Below are positions 39,250 through 46,151 of a stretch of DNA of 47,129 nucleotides, one piece after another. Origin of the DNA: a virus; the IMG/VR virus record IMGVR_UViG_3300045303_000120, positions 1-47,129 of that record, one strand, 5' to 3'. The notes below the pieces were generated by a model. It was given only the letters and a program-made list of their open reading frames with translations. It was not told the origin of the DNA and searched no databases. How positions within the stretch are numbered: position 1 is the stretch's first letter; every line of letters starts with the position of its first letter. The translations under genes and the position numbers were made by a program.

Positions 39250-39849
39250 TTAGTTGAACAGCGAGTCGGGGTTCTTAGCCGCAGACGCAAGCGCGTCGTC
39301 GTTGATGAACTCGAACTCGTCTTCGACTTTAGCACGACCACCGCCAATCCGGTCGTCGTGATCCAAGAGCATCACGTTACCAAGCCCAAAAGACGCGCCG
39401 CGCCCATTGGCCTTGTGCTCCCAGCAGTAAACACGCACTGAGACCCTGGCCCAGCGGCCAGGATAGACCTCGTCTGGAATAGAACACGCTTCGCCGTTGC
39501 CAAAGATAACATTGGGCTTGGACGAAGAAGACATGCGGACCAGGAACGGGAATTTCTCAGCCAGTTCCTTGTCTTCGGTCTTTTCCGCGTGTTTGAGGAA
39601 AGGCTTCTTCACCTTGCCGATGTTGGTGCCCCACCGCTCGGTCGCGGCCTTCTCCACCCACTTGACGGCGATGGAGAGATCCACGTCGGGCGGCATGATT
39701 AAAGACGTGGAGAACTTGGCTTTGTCCTCCGGCTCGCCTTCCATCGCGCGGGCCTTAAACAGGTTTGGGTAGCTCAACCGTCCCGCTGGCAGGAGTAGCG
39801 TCCCCGCCTTCGTCTCGGTGCAGACCTTGAACTTGGGATTGGTAGTCAT
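39250..39849 (-). CDS. DUF2815 single-stranded DNA-binding protein
   Basis: A 199-residue protein matching the DUF2815 family, which includes the characterised SSB of phage Enc34. The OB-type core is visible as LSYPNLFKA near the N-terminus, KFSTSLIMPP, a VNGSxxx-like segment around IFGNGEACSIPDEVYPGRWARVSVRVYCWEHKANGRGASFGLGNVMLL, and an acidic C-terminus (VEDEFEFINDDAL...DSLFN) ending in Phe, as in SSB tails that recruit partners. The start at 39849 has AAGGAG at long spacing. It protects single strands during replication and pairs with the DUF2800 nuclease upstream. The 5' end overlaps the upstream gene by 95 bp. Confidence 0.85.
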   Translation of the reverse strand: MTTNPKFKVCTETKAGTLLLPAGRLSYPNLFKARAMEGEPEDKAKFSTSLIMPPDVDLSIAVKWVEKAATERWGTNIGKVKKPFLKHAEKTEDKELAEKFPFLVRMSSSSKPNVIFGNGEACSIPDEVYPGRWARVSVRVYCWEHKANGRGASFGLGNVMLLDHDDRIGGGRAKVEDEFEFINDDALASAAKNPDSLFN

Positions 39850-40183
39850 GTGCTGCTTTTTCTCCTTGTGCTTGGGCTTCAATGACCGTCTTTCCGATCT
39901 GTCCATCATCCGGCACCGTCGATGCCGGTGTTGCCGTAGCGTTGTCTGTAATCGCGAGAATGGACTCGTAGCCAATCGCGAGAGGCGTCGGCTTCTTGGT
40001 GAGGTGCGCCAGGGCGACACGCTCGACCTCCAGCCGCAGGAGCTTGGCGTTAGCGTCCAGAACTCCCATGCCGGTGAACACTTGACCGTTGGTTAATATG
40101 ACACTGACCTTGCGCGTCGGCGGGAGAGCGGCGCGGGTTTCCCTGGGCGGATTGAAAACAATGTCGAGTTGCTCTGGCGTCAT
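39755..40183 (-). CDS. Hypothetical protein, 142 aa, overlapping the SSB gene
   Basis: Residues 20-75 (TRKVSVILTNGQVFTGMGVLDANAKLLRLEV...PLAIGYESILAITD) resemble a small beta-barrel of Sm or Tudor type. The C-terminal 60 residues are polar and Gly/Ala/Thr-rich. The start overlaps the preceding stop (TGATG). Its last 95 bp run through the first 32 codons of the SSB gene in another frame, an unusually long overlap for this genome. Either both frames are used or the tail is a passive extension. A role linked to the SSB or nuclease is possible. Confidence 0.6.
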   Translation of the reverse strand: MTPEQLDIVFNPPRETRAALPPTRKVSVILTNGQVFTGMGVLDANAKLLRLEVERVALAHLTKKPTPLAIGYESILAITDNATATPASTVPDDGQIGKTVIEAQAQGEKAAHDYQSQVQGLHRDEGGDATPASGTVELPKPV

Positions 40184-40359
40184 CAGATGAACCCCTTCTT
40201 TTCGGCCAGCCAGACCGGCATGGAATAAAGCCCCTCCGCGATCTCCTTGATCTGCGACTTGGGCACCCACTGGACTTTCTGACCGTCTGTCAGCTTGAGA
40301 GCCTTGTCGGTTTCGCCTTTGACCTCTGCGAATACCTCGACCATTTCACTCTTGGCCAT
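40183..40359 (-). CDS. Hypothetical protein, 58 aa
   Basis: A small protein (starting MAKSEMVEVFAEVKG) with ALKLTDGQKVQWVPKSQIKEI in the middle. GGAG lies at good spacing before the ATG and a promoter candidate lies just upstream (40380-40408). Its stop overlaps the start of the next gene. The beta-strand pattern (VQWVPKSQIKEI) suggests a small barrel like many short replication-operon proteins; no family assigned. Confidence 0.65.
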   Translation of the reverse strand: MAKSEMVEVFAEVKGETDKALKLTDGQKVQWVPKSQIKEIAEGLYSMPVWLAEKKGFI

Positions 40360-40379
40360 GATCGTTCTCCGATCTCATA

Positions 40380-40408
40380 CATATCTCACAAGCGTAACGG
40401 TGGGTCAA
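40380..40408 (-). promoter_or_regulatory. Candidate leftward promoter for the SSB group
   Basis: The minus strand reads TTGACC (40408-40403), exactly 17 nt, then GATATG (40385-40380), 20 nt before the ATG at 40359, leaving space for the GGAG ribosome site. The -10 sits in TGTGAGATATGT, a word nearly shared with the promoter gap at 33.5 kb. Most of this element lies in the 3' end of the preceding gene, so it would be an internal promoter of the early operon. Confidence 0.5.
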
Positions 40409-40598
40409 TACCTTCGTGGCGGATTTGTTCGCAAGGTGTTCCCATATATTTGTCGAGTAGGAATGTCCTCTGCCGTATTACCTCCCGCAGCCGCTCGATC
40501 TCGTCGGCGGCCTCACTTAAATCCTCTGCTGCACCGAAGTTGCTATCGAGTTTGGCAAACCCAATTCGCTTACGCAGCCGTTCAACGATGTCGGTCAT
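40386..40598 (-). CDS. Small coiled-coil protein, 70 aa
   Basis: Helical protein (MTDIVERLRKRIGFAKLDSNFGAAEDLSEAADEIERLREVIRQRTFLL), resembling short proteins with a MTDIVERLR start found in many phage genomes beside recombination or replication genes. Its start overlaps the nuclease stop (ATGA) and its 3' end carries the promoter boxes for the next group. No function is known. Confidence 0.65.
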   Translation of the reverse strand: MTDIVERLRKRIGFAKLDSNFGAAEDLSEAADEIERLREVIRQRTFLLDKYMGTPCEQIRHEGIDPPLRL

Positions 40599-41761
40599 TT
40601 CTCGAACTCCACCGTGGCGTCCCCAGGCGAGAGGATCTTGCGCTTATCGGACAGCGGGGCCAGCGTAGCACCACCGGGGGGCCGGGTGGTCAGGCTTTCG
40701 ATCCCCTTGGCCCCGGCTTTGCCGATGATTTTCTCGGCCTGGGCGGGGGAAAGCAATTTCTTGATAAACAGAACCTCGTCTTCTATTTCGTATAAAGACC
40801 GCAACGCTCCGGCGGCTTTGTCCTCGTCGATCCATCGGCGGTTGGTGCGCTTTTCCACCAGCTTAAAGCCATCGGGAGTGCGCCCGTCCATTGCAGACGC
40901 CAACGCGTGTTCACGGACAGCGGTACACCAAGCCTCGATGAGTACGATCTCCTGCATGATCTTGCCCAGCTTCTTGGGAGAGAGCTTCTCCACGGCGGGC
41001 AGCTCGATGGTTTCTCCGTCTTTGCCGAACTCGACCATCGCGATCTTAAAAGACTGCTCCCGCAGCTCCGGGCAGAACCCAGCCGCTGGGCAAAACTGGC
41101 AATGGGGACCGCTCACCAGGATGGCGTCCGTGGTCGAAGCGACCTCTGCGGCGCGTCTGAACTCCGACTCGAAGTCTGCCAAGCGTTCAACGCTGGTTTC
41201 CCACGACTTGATCTGTTCGCCGGGGACGCGCGGCTGAATGATGGTCACAGCCACGGTCTGGACGTTGGCATTGTGCAGGAGCCGCGCCGCCCCACTCAGG
41301 TAAGAGAGCAGTTGCGGGTTTTCTTCCGGCTCGACCACCACGCCGCGCCCATATTTGAAGTCCACCACATGCAAGTCGGCAAAGTCTGGCTTGAATAAGA
41401 CCGCGTCGGCGGTGCCGTACTGCCCTGGCCAAAGATGCCCCAGGTCCAGCTTGACCTCAGAGCGAAGCTCGTAGCCGTCTTCGACGTAGCCGCGAACGTA
41501 GTCCAGAAAGACCTGGACAGACGCGGCCATTTCCTCGTCCACCTTGTAGTGTTTATTCCCGACCGGAATGTTAGCCCCTAGAAAGTGATCCGCGTCGGCG
41601 TCGATGCCAACGCACATATCAATGAGCCGATGCGCGGCGGTGCCTTCCTCCGCGTAAACAGACGAGGGCGTGGGTTCGAGATCGGCACAGAGCCTTATCG
41701 AGCCAGGGCAAGCGAACCATCTATGCGCGGCGGACGGGGCGAAGACAGCGTGAGCGTTCAT
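40595..41761 (-). CDS. DUF2800 Cas4/RecB-like PD-(D/E)XK nuclease
   Basis: A 388-residue nuclease of the DUF2800 family. The start SAAHRWFACPGSIRL and EGTAAH (39-44) are hallmarks, with H44 as the RecB-type histidine. Catalytic acids follow as GTADAVLF (D119) and VVDFKYG (D134, K136), then the QLLSYLSGA helix. A cysteine group HCQFCPAAGFCPEL near 213-228 suggests an iron-sulphur cluster, as in Cas4 and AddB. It probably resects DNA ends for recombination-dependent replication or repair, beside the DUF2815 SSB. The start at 41761 overlaps the preceding stop (ATGA). Confidence 0.88.
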   Translation of the reverse strand: MNAHAVFAPSAAHRWFACPGSIRLCADLEPTPSSVYAEEGTAAHRLIDMCVGIDADADHFLGANIPVGNKHYKVDEEMAASVQVFLDYVRGYVEDGYELRSEVKLDLGHLWPGQYGTADAVLFKPDFADLHVVDFKYGRGVVVEPEENPQLLSYLSGAARLLHNANVQTVAVTIIQPRVPGEQIKSWETSVERLADFESEFRRAAEVASTTDAILVSGPHCQFCPAAGFCPELREQSFKIAMVEFGKDGETIELPAVEKLSPKKLGKIMQEIVLIEAWCTAVREHALASAMDGRTPDGFKLVEKRTNRRWIDEDKAAGALRSLYEIEDEVLFIKKLLSPAQAEKIIGKAGAKGIESLTTRPPGGATLAPLSDKRKILSPGDATVEFEK

Positions 41762-41925
41762 TTTGGCGTTTTCCATCTTGAGATTGCATCCATGAACAAC
41801 AAGTCGGTGGCGATGTGTTCGCTCCAGCGGCCTTGCGTGGCGTGGCAACCGACGCGGATCGCGCACCAGTACACCAGCCGCCGGGGCAGCCACCACGCAA
41901 CGAACATGCAGAGCCGCTCGATCAC
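41758..41925 (-). CDS. Hypothetical protein, 55 aa
   Basis: Starts with GTG, overlapping the previous stop (GTGA), with GGGAG upstream. The sequence MFVAWWLPRRLVYWCAIRV...DLLFMDAISRW resembles a short conserved phage protein with the pattern R-L-V-Y-W-C-A-I-R-V followed by A-x-x-R-W. The first half is hydrophobic enough to be membrane-linked. It lies directly before the nuclease gene. Role unknown. Confidence 0.6.
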   Translation of the reverse strand: MIERLCMFVAWWLPRRLVYWCAIRVGCHATQGRWSEHIATDLLFMDAISRWKTPK

Positions 41926-42110
41926 CTTGACGTTCTCCCGTCCCGGTAACCCATCGAGTAGGTCGTGCTTATCAGCGCGCAGACAGCGGTACACATATCG
42001 GTCAGCACTTTGTCTGGGATCTTGTGGCCAACCGGAAGATGATGATCGAAGACACGGCGAACCGTGTCCCCGAACAGCGTCTCGATTGCCGCGAGATCGG
42101 CGGTCTTCAT
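41922..42110 (-). CDS. Hypothetical protein, 62 aa
   Basis: Helical soluble protein (LAAIETLFGDTVRRVFDHHLPVGHKIPDKVLTDMCTAVCALISTTYSMGYRDG). Its start and stop both overlap neighbours by 4 bp (ATGA type), typical of a coupled early operon. No family recognised. Confidence 0.6.
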   Translation of the reverse strand: MKTADLAAIETLFGDTVRRVFDHHLPVGHKIPDKVLTDMCTAVCALISTTYSMGYRDGRTSR

Positions 42111-42613
42111 TTGGCGGCCAGATCTGGAATGTCGTCGTTGAACTCGTCTTTGACGGCGGGGGTAACCGCCGCGTAGTAAACACTCTCGAAGAACTCGGGC
42201 TGGAGCTTGGACAGACGGTCTGTTTTCCCGTGCTTGGCCAGGAGCTGCGCCGCCTTGGTTTCGTCGTTGGCGGCGAGGTACTCGGTCAAAGCGCGCCGCA
42301 CGTCGAGAATGGTGACGTCTTTTTTCTCGACCTCCTTGGGAACCACAGTGAGTTTTGCCGGTTCTGCCGGGGCAGGCTTTTCCGGCGCTGGAATATCCCC
42401 CGTCGAAGCGGCCTTCGGCGGGCGGCCACGCCGGGGAGCCTGCGCCACTGGTGCCGGTGGCGTCTCGATAGGAGGACCGTGCTCGACCACCGGCTCTTTG
42501 TCCTTGCGGACCACAAGCTCGACCGGCGCGGTCATTCCCACGTCTGTGAGAGCCTTTAATACTCGGGTCAATTCCAGCGGATCGGTCGCGGTGATGGTCA
42601 GCGTGAGTTGCAT
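42107..42613 (-). CDS. AT-hook-containing protein, 168 aa
   Basis: Residues 1-45 are an alpha/beta unit (LTLTITATDPLELTRVLKALTDVGM). Residues 60-68 (APRRGRPPK) are an AT-hook, which binds the minor groove of AT-rich DNA. A Pro/Ala-rich linker follows. Residues 100-130 (TILDVRRALTEYLAANDETKAAQLLAKHG) resemble a helical module found in many phage proteins of early operons. It could bind AT-rich origin or promoter DNA; this is inference. Confidence 0.65.
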   Translation of the reverse strand: MQLTLTITATDPLELTRVLKALTDVGMTAPVELVVRKDKEPVVEHGPPIETPPAPVAQAPRRGRPPKAASTGDIPAPEKPAPAEPAKLTVVPKEVEKKDVTILDVRRALTEYLAANDETKAAQLLAKHGKTDRLSKLQPEFFESVYYAAVTPAVKDEFNDDIPDLAAK

Positions 42614-42619
42614 GGTCTG

Positions 42620-42889
42620 TTATCCCAATAGTTTATAGAGCTTGTTACGTTCGTCCGGATCGATCTTTTGACCGGCCCGGTTAGAGGCTTCGACTATCCA
42701 GGTGTGGATCGCGGTGATCGCCAGCGTCTTCATTTCAGGCATCGTCAAGGTCCGCAAAGGCCGCGACAGATGCACGGAGCCTTTCAGCCAACCGGCCATC
42801 GCCTTGGCGGCTTTTCCGGCCACGGCATCTTCCCATACGTCTGCCGGATCGACCGGACGCGGAGCGGGTTTGGTCTTTTCGCGCTTCAT
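42620..42889 (-). CDS. Hypothetical protein, 89 aa
   Basis: Small basic helical protein (KAMAGWLKGSVHLSRPLRTLTMPEMKTLAITAIHTWIVEASNRAG). The pattern LTxPEMKxLAxxAIxxWIxxxSxR is seen in other phage early proteins but I cannot name the family. Start overlaps the preceding stop. Confidence 0.6.
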   Translation of the reverse strand: MKREKTKPAPRPVDPADVWEDAVAGKAAKAMAGWLKGSVHLSRPLRTLTMPEMKTLAITAIHTWIVEASNRAGQKIDPDERNKLYKLLG

Positions 42890-43125
42890 CCCGACACCAT
42901 TTCGTCCTCTAGCTCAGACGCTTGTGTGTGGTTCCTGCGCTCCTGTGCGTCATGCAGCATGTGCGCGACGTTCGCCAGTGTCGCCCACTTTTCCTTGAAC
43001 ATGCGCCGCAAGCCGTTCTGCGAACTGACACTGTCTGGCACTATTCCATATTTGGAAAGCAATTCACTCAACAGCTCGGCTGCGCGCCGTTCGTCCGTCT
43101 CTGGGTGCCCAGGTATACGACTCAC
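42886..43125 (-). CDS. Hypothetical protein, 79 aa
   Basis: Helical protein (LLSELLSKYGIVPDSVSSQNGLRRMFKEKWATLANVAHMLHDAQERR), polar, with no Cys or membrane segment. It is coupled to the resolvase gene by ATGA overlap, so it may assist DNA processing. No family recognised. Confidence 0.6.
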   Translation of the reverse strand: MSRIPGHPETDERRAAELLSELLSKYGIVPDSVSSQNGLRRMFKEKWATLANVAHMLHDAQERRNHTQASELEDEMVSG

Positions 43126-43628
43126 GACAGCACCATCGGCAATGGGGTGATATGTTCTCGGTCTCGCTCCCAGGCGACGTAAGCCAACGCGACGGCGTCG
43201 ATCTGGTTGTCGTCTTTCAAGTCCTCATGCCCGCGATCACGCGCCGCCTTGAGCATGTCGGCTTTCGATGCGTTGCCCCTGCCGGTCCACGCCTTCTTGA
43301 TCGTCCCCACAGGGATGCCCTCGTAGGGGATGTTTAGTTCCTCGCAGAGACCAGTGACCACACCGAACAACGCGCCATAGACGCGGCCAGCGTCTGCGCC
43401 AATGTGACGGCGCACTTCCTCGAAGAACAACTGATCGACGTGCGCGGTCTTTATTATTTCCTGCAACTGATGACGAAACCGAACATAACGAACACCGGCA
43501 CCGTCGAACCGCCCTGGTCGGAAGTCCCAGTATCCAGACACAACGTCCGGACCTATCGCCGTACAGGTGAGCAAAGCCCAGCCGGTGGTCGAACCCAAGT
43601 CCAGACAAAGGATCGTGCGGTGTGTCAT
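43122..43628 (-). CDS. RuvC-like Holliday junction resolvase
   Basis: A 168-residue nuclease with an RNase-H-like fold. Acidic residues are placed as in RuvC: D10 in LCLDLGSTTGWAL, E70/E71 in QLFFEEV, and D140/D144 in KDDNQIDAVALAYVAW. TIKKAWTGRGNASKADML matches the region after the central helix of phage RuvC-type enzymes. It resolves branched DNA before packaging. The start at 43628 overlaps the stop of the upstream regulator (ATGA). Confidence 0.85.
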   Translation of the reverse strand: MTHRTILCLDLGSTTGWALLTCTAIGPDVVSGYWDFRPGRFDGAGVRYVRFRHQLQEIIKTAHVDQLFFEEVRRHIGADAGRVYGALFGVVTGLCEELNIPYEGIPVGTIKKAWTGRGNASKADMLKAARDRGHEDLKDDNQIDAVALAYVAWERDREHITPLPMVLS

Positions 43629-43879
43629 GCTTCGGTCTTCTTCGCTTTGGTCTTTCTTCGACCTTGGGCCACCCACGCGCGGCGTGGCGAGTCGAACTCA
43701 CCGATGACGTCGTAAGCGCGCCACAAGGTCGCGGTCCTGAACGCGTGGCCGTCTTTTAACTTCTTCACAAAAAGCGGATCGCCCGAGATCAAGTAACCAA
43801 GCCGGGTCGCCGAGAATCCGTTCTCCATCGCGTCTTTGACGCGGGCCAACAAAATCCTCCGGTCCATCTTCTCTGGCAT
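43625..43879 (-). CDS. Early HTH regulator, 84 aa
   Basis: First gene of the leftward replication operon. Residues 12-60 (RVKDAMENGFSATRLGYLISGDPLFVKKLKDGHAFRTATLWRAYDVI) form the helix-turn-helix pattern of small phage repressor-like proteins: SATRLGYLI, then the recognition helix PLFVKKLKDG, then ATLWRAYDVI. The C-terminus is basic (RRKTKAKKTEA). Placed next to overlapping divergent promoters, it is well placed to control both operons. Confidence 0.75.
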   Translation of the reverse strand: MPEKMDRRILLARVKDAMENGFSATRLGYLISGDPLFVKKLKDGHAFRTATLWRAYDVIGEFDSPRRAWVAQGRRKTKAKKTEA

Positions 43880-43895
43880 CGGTTTGTGCTCGTTG

Positions 43896-43932
43896 TGATA
43901 TGTTTACAAGAACTCGATTGACAACATATATA
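43896..43932. promoter_or_regulatory. Overlapping divergent early promoters
   Basis: Minus strand: TTGTCA (43924-43919), 17 nt, ATATCA (43901-43896) for the HTH regulator starting at 43879. Plus strand: TTTACA (43903-43908), 18 nt, TATATA (43927-43932) for the primase-helicase at 44070, giving a leader of about 130 nt. The two promoters share the same 37 bp, so one polymerase or one repressor would block both directions. The word TTGTGATATGT here resembles the elements at 33.5 and 40.4 kb. Confidence 0.6.
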
Positions 43933-44069
43933 TGACCCGAGCAAAGTCAACAGCGATATTTATTTTGTCGCCGGTACGTGGCGGACGACTACAGACGTCA
44001 GCGCGACTTGACCAAGCCAATGACAAGTCTAAGCATTTCACAACGAACATCGAACACAAGAGAACGCCA

Positions 44070-46085
44070 ATGGCACTAGCACCGGACAACAATCCAAGCC
44101 CAAGACTGTTAATGGCGCTCGACCTGATCGCCAGGGGCTTTAGGATTTTCCCGCTGATCCCCGGAGGGAAAACACCAGCGATAGAACGCTGGCCAGATAG
44201 AGCCACCACGGATAGCGAACAGATCCGCAAATGGTGGGCGCAGAAAGATTACAACATCGGAATCGCCACCGGCCCGCACCCGCGAATCGCGGAGAGCCAC
44301 GGTCCCACGCACTCGCTGGTCTTGATCGTCGTGGACTACGACATGAAGCCGGGGCAACTCGGGGCCAAAGCACTCCTGGGCCACGAACTCCTGGGGTACG
44401 CAGACACCGGCACAGTCCAAACTCCACACGGTATCCACAAGTATTATTGGGCGGATGCTTCTTTACTGATCCCGAACAGCGTTTCGCGCATTGCCCCCAA
44501 TGTGGACGTTAGGGGGGCGCGGGGCTACGTGGTCGGGCCGTCTTCCGTGGTGGAGGGCGTCGAGTACCGGTGGCTCGAAGACGTCCAGCTCCTGCCATTT
44601 CCAGACGCCTTTGCAAAGCTCGCGGCCAGACCGAACACGCCGCAACACGAACACCAGAAAGCACCCGTAGGCGAACTCGACCGTCCGGACGCCCAGGCCA
44701 GGGGCAAGAGCTATCTCATTAACGAAGCACCCGAAGCCATCGAGGGAGCGCGGGGCGACCAGACCACCTATCAGGTAGCGGCCCGCTTAAAAGACTTCGG
44801 CTTGAGCGAGGGGGTAACGCTTGGGCTGATGATCGACCACTGGAACGAGGAAAAGGCTTTCCCGCCCTGGTCGTATGACGCCTTACGCACAAAGGTCACT
44901 AATGCTTACCGATACGGCCAAAGTCCTCCAGGGGCAGCCGATCCGCTGAACGAGTTCGCCGACGACATTGCCGCGCTCAAGGAAGCGGCGGAGGAACCGC
45001 GGAAAGGCGGGGGCGATGGCGGCTCGACCACCCCAGGCAGGGGCCGCACAGACCGGGAGCCGCTCGCAGACGAGAGTTTCGTCGAAGCCCGCAAGAATGC
45101 CAGGAGCGTCCAGTCCAACGCGCTGGTCAAGGGCCTCATCGGTCAGGGCGAATTGTGCGCGATCTACGGACCCCCAGGATCGGGCAAGACCTTCGTGGCT
45201 TTCGACCTCGCCTATGCGGTGGCCACCGGCTCCCCCTTCGATGGGCGCAAGACCAAACAGGGGGGAGTGCTCTATGTGGCAGCCGAAGGCGGGCCAGCGG
45301 TCAGGACGAGGATCTTGGCCCTGCCCATAAGAGACCGCGAAGACCCACCCTTGCGGTTGTTGCGCTATCCAATCGACTTCAAGACCGGCGACTACGACGC
45401 CAATCGCTTGGCGAAGCTCATAAAAGACCGCGAGCAGGAGCTGGGCATAAGATTTCTTATGATCGTGATCGACACCCTTAGCGAAACGCTTGCGGGGGGC
45501 AACGACACCGAGCACATGCAGGCGTTCATCCACAACGCCAAGCTCGTCCAGCAAAAGACCGGGGCAACGGTGATCCCGGTGCATCACCCCGGCAAAGACG
45601 TGGCCAAGGGAATGCGTGGCCACACGTCTTTGGTTGGGGCGGTGGACACGGCAATCGAGGTGAACGCACCCAATGGGATAACCGCCAGTGCGCGCCGCCG
45701 GATGACGGTCAGGAAACAACGGAACATGGAGATACCCGATCAGTCGAACTGGTTCACCTTGAGCAAGGTGGAGCTTGGCCCGAACACCAGCGGGGAACTG
45801 CTTTCCAGTTGCGTGGTGGTCTGGTCCGACGTCGCCGAAGACGAGTTCACGGACGGAATGTCGGAGACCGACAAGCGAACAGTGACGGCGATTCGCCAGT
45901 GGGGGAAGGCGACGGGAAATCCCCCCGAAAGTATCCAAGCGACCCCGTTCCTGAAATGGCTGAAAGCGAATATTCCCGACAGCCCCATGTGTGAGTTAAG
46001 TGCTCCGTCTTTAAGAAAGCGGCTCGAACGGCTGCGGGACGAGGGATTTATCGGTGGCGAAAATGGGTATGATGATACCGAATAA
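44070..46085 (+). CDS. Bifunctional primase-polymerase / RepA-like helicase
   Basis: A 671-residue replication protein. Residues 10-200 are a prim-pol domain: GFRIFPLIPGGKTPAI, the ATTDSEQIRKWWAQKDYNIGIATG strand-helix, catalytic VVDYDMKPG (D89, D91 by count), and TPHGIHKYYW with the nucleotide-binding His. Residues 350-580 are a RecA-like hexameric helicase: Walker A IYGPPGSGKTF near 366-374, VLYVAAEGG, IVIDTLSE near 464-471, and PVHHPGKD near 503-510 with RGHTSLVGAVD. The C-terminal 80 residues are winged-helix-like. The ATG at 44070 is preferred over an upstream frame from 43932 because homologous sequence begins there and AAGAGAAC precedes it. It probably opens the iteron origin just downstream. 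Confidence 0.92.
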   Translation: MALAPDNNPSPRLLMALDLIARGFRIFPLIPGGKTPAIERWPDRATTDSEQIRKWWAQKDYNIGIATGPHPRIAESHGPTHSLVLIVVDYDMKPGQLGAKALLGHELLGYADTGTVQTPHGIHKYYWADASLLIPNSVSRIAPNVDVRGARGYVVGPSSVVEGVEYRWLEDVQLLPFPDAFAKLAARPNTPQHEHQKAPVGELDRPDAQARGKSYLINEAPEAIEGARGDQTTYQVAARLKDFGLSEGVTLGLMIDHWNEEKAFPPWSYDALRTKVTNAYRYGQSPPGAADPLNEFADDIAALKEAAEEPRKGGGDGGSTTPGRGRTDREPLADESFVEARKNARSVQSNALVKGLIGQGELCAIYGPPGSGKTFVAFDLAYAVATGSPFDGRKTKQGGVLYVAAEGGPAVRTRILALPIRDREDPPLRLLRYPIDFKTGDYDANRLAKLIKDREQELGIRFLMIVIDTLSETLAGGNDTEHMQAFIHNAKLVQQKTGATVIPVHHPGKDVAKGMRGHTSLVGAVDTAIEVNAPNGITASARRRMTVRKQRNMEIPDQSNWFTLSKVELGPNTSGELLSSCVVVWSDVAEDEFTDGMSETDKRTVTAIRQWGKATGNPPESIQATPFLKWLKANIPDSPMCELSAPSLRKRLERLRDEGFIGGENGYDDTE

Positions 46086-46092
46086 AAATCTA

Positions 46093-46151
46093 GGGTTGTA
46101 AAAACAGCGTGACACAACTGAATCGGGTTGTGTCACGCTTTTTTACAACCC
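46093..46151. terminator. Large bidirectional terminator hairpin
   Basis: Arms 46093-46118 and 46127-46151 pair over about 25 bp with one bulged C and an 8-nt loop. The outer part is GGGTTGTAAAAA / TTTTTTACAACCC and the inner part AGCGTGACACAAC / GTTGTGTCACGCT. The inner 13-bp stem followed by six T residues is an efficient terminator for the primase-helicase gene ending at 46085. Because A residues flank the other side, it also works leftward. The inner arms contain one direct and one inverted copy of the iteron AGCGTGACA. Confidence 0.85.

Noticed and set aside
39850-40020. N-terminal extension of the DUF2815 protein
   Set aside because: The extra residues are Arg/Ser-rich without family similarity and lie inside another gene; the typical start begins at MTTNPKF.
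41762-41896. N-terminal extension of the DUF2800 nuclease
   Set aside because: The extra residues are Arg/His-rich and overlap two upstream genes. The ATGA overlap at 41761 gives the expected family start (SAAHRWFACPGS).
43932-44069. Upstream extension of the primase-helicase by 46 residues
   Set aside because: The added residues do not resemble prim-pol N-termini and would cover the predicted plus promoter -10. The ATG at 44070 has a ribosome site and matches the family start.
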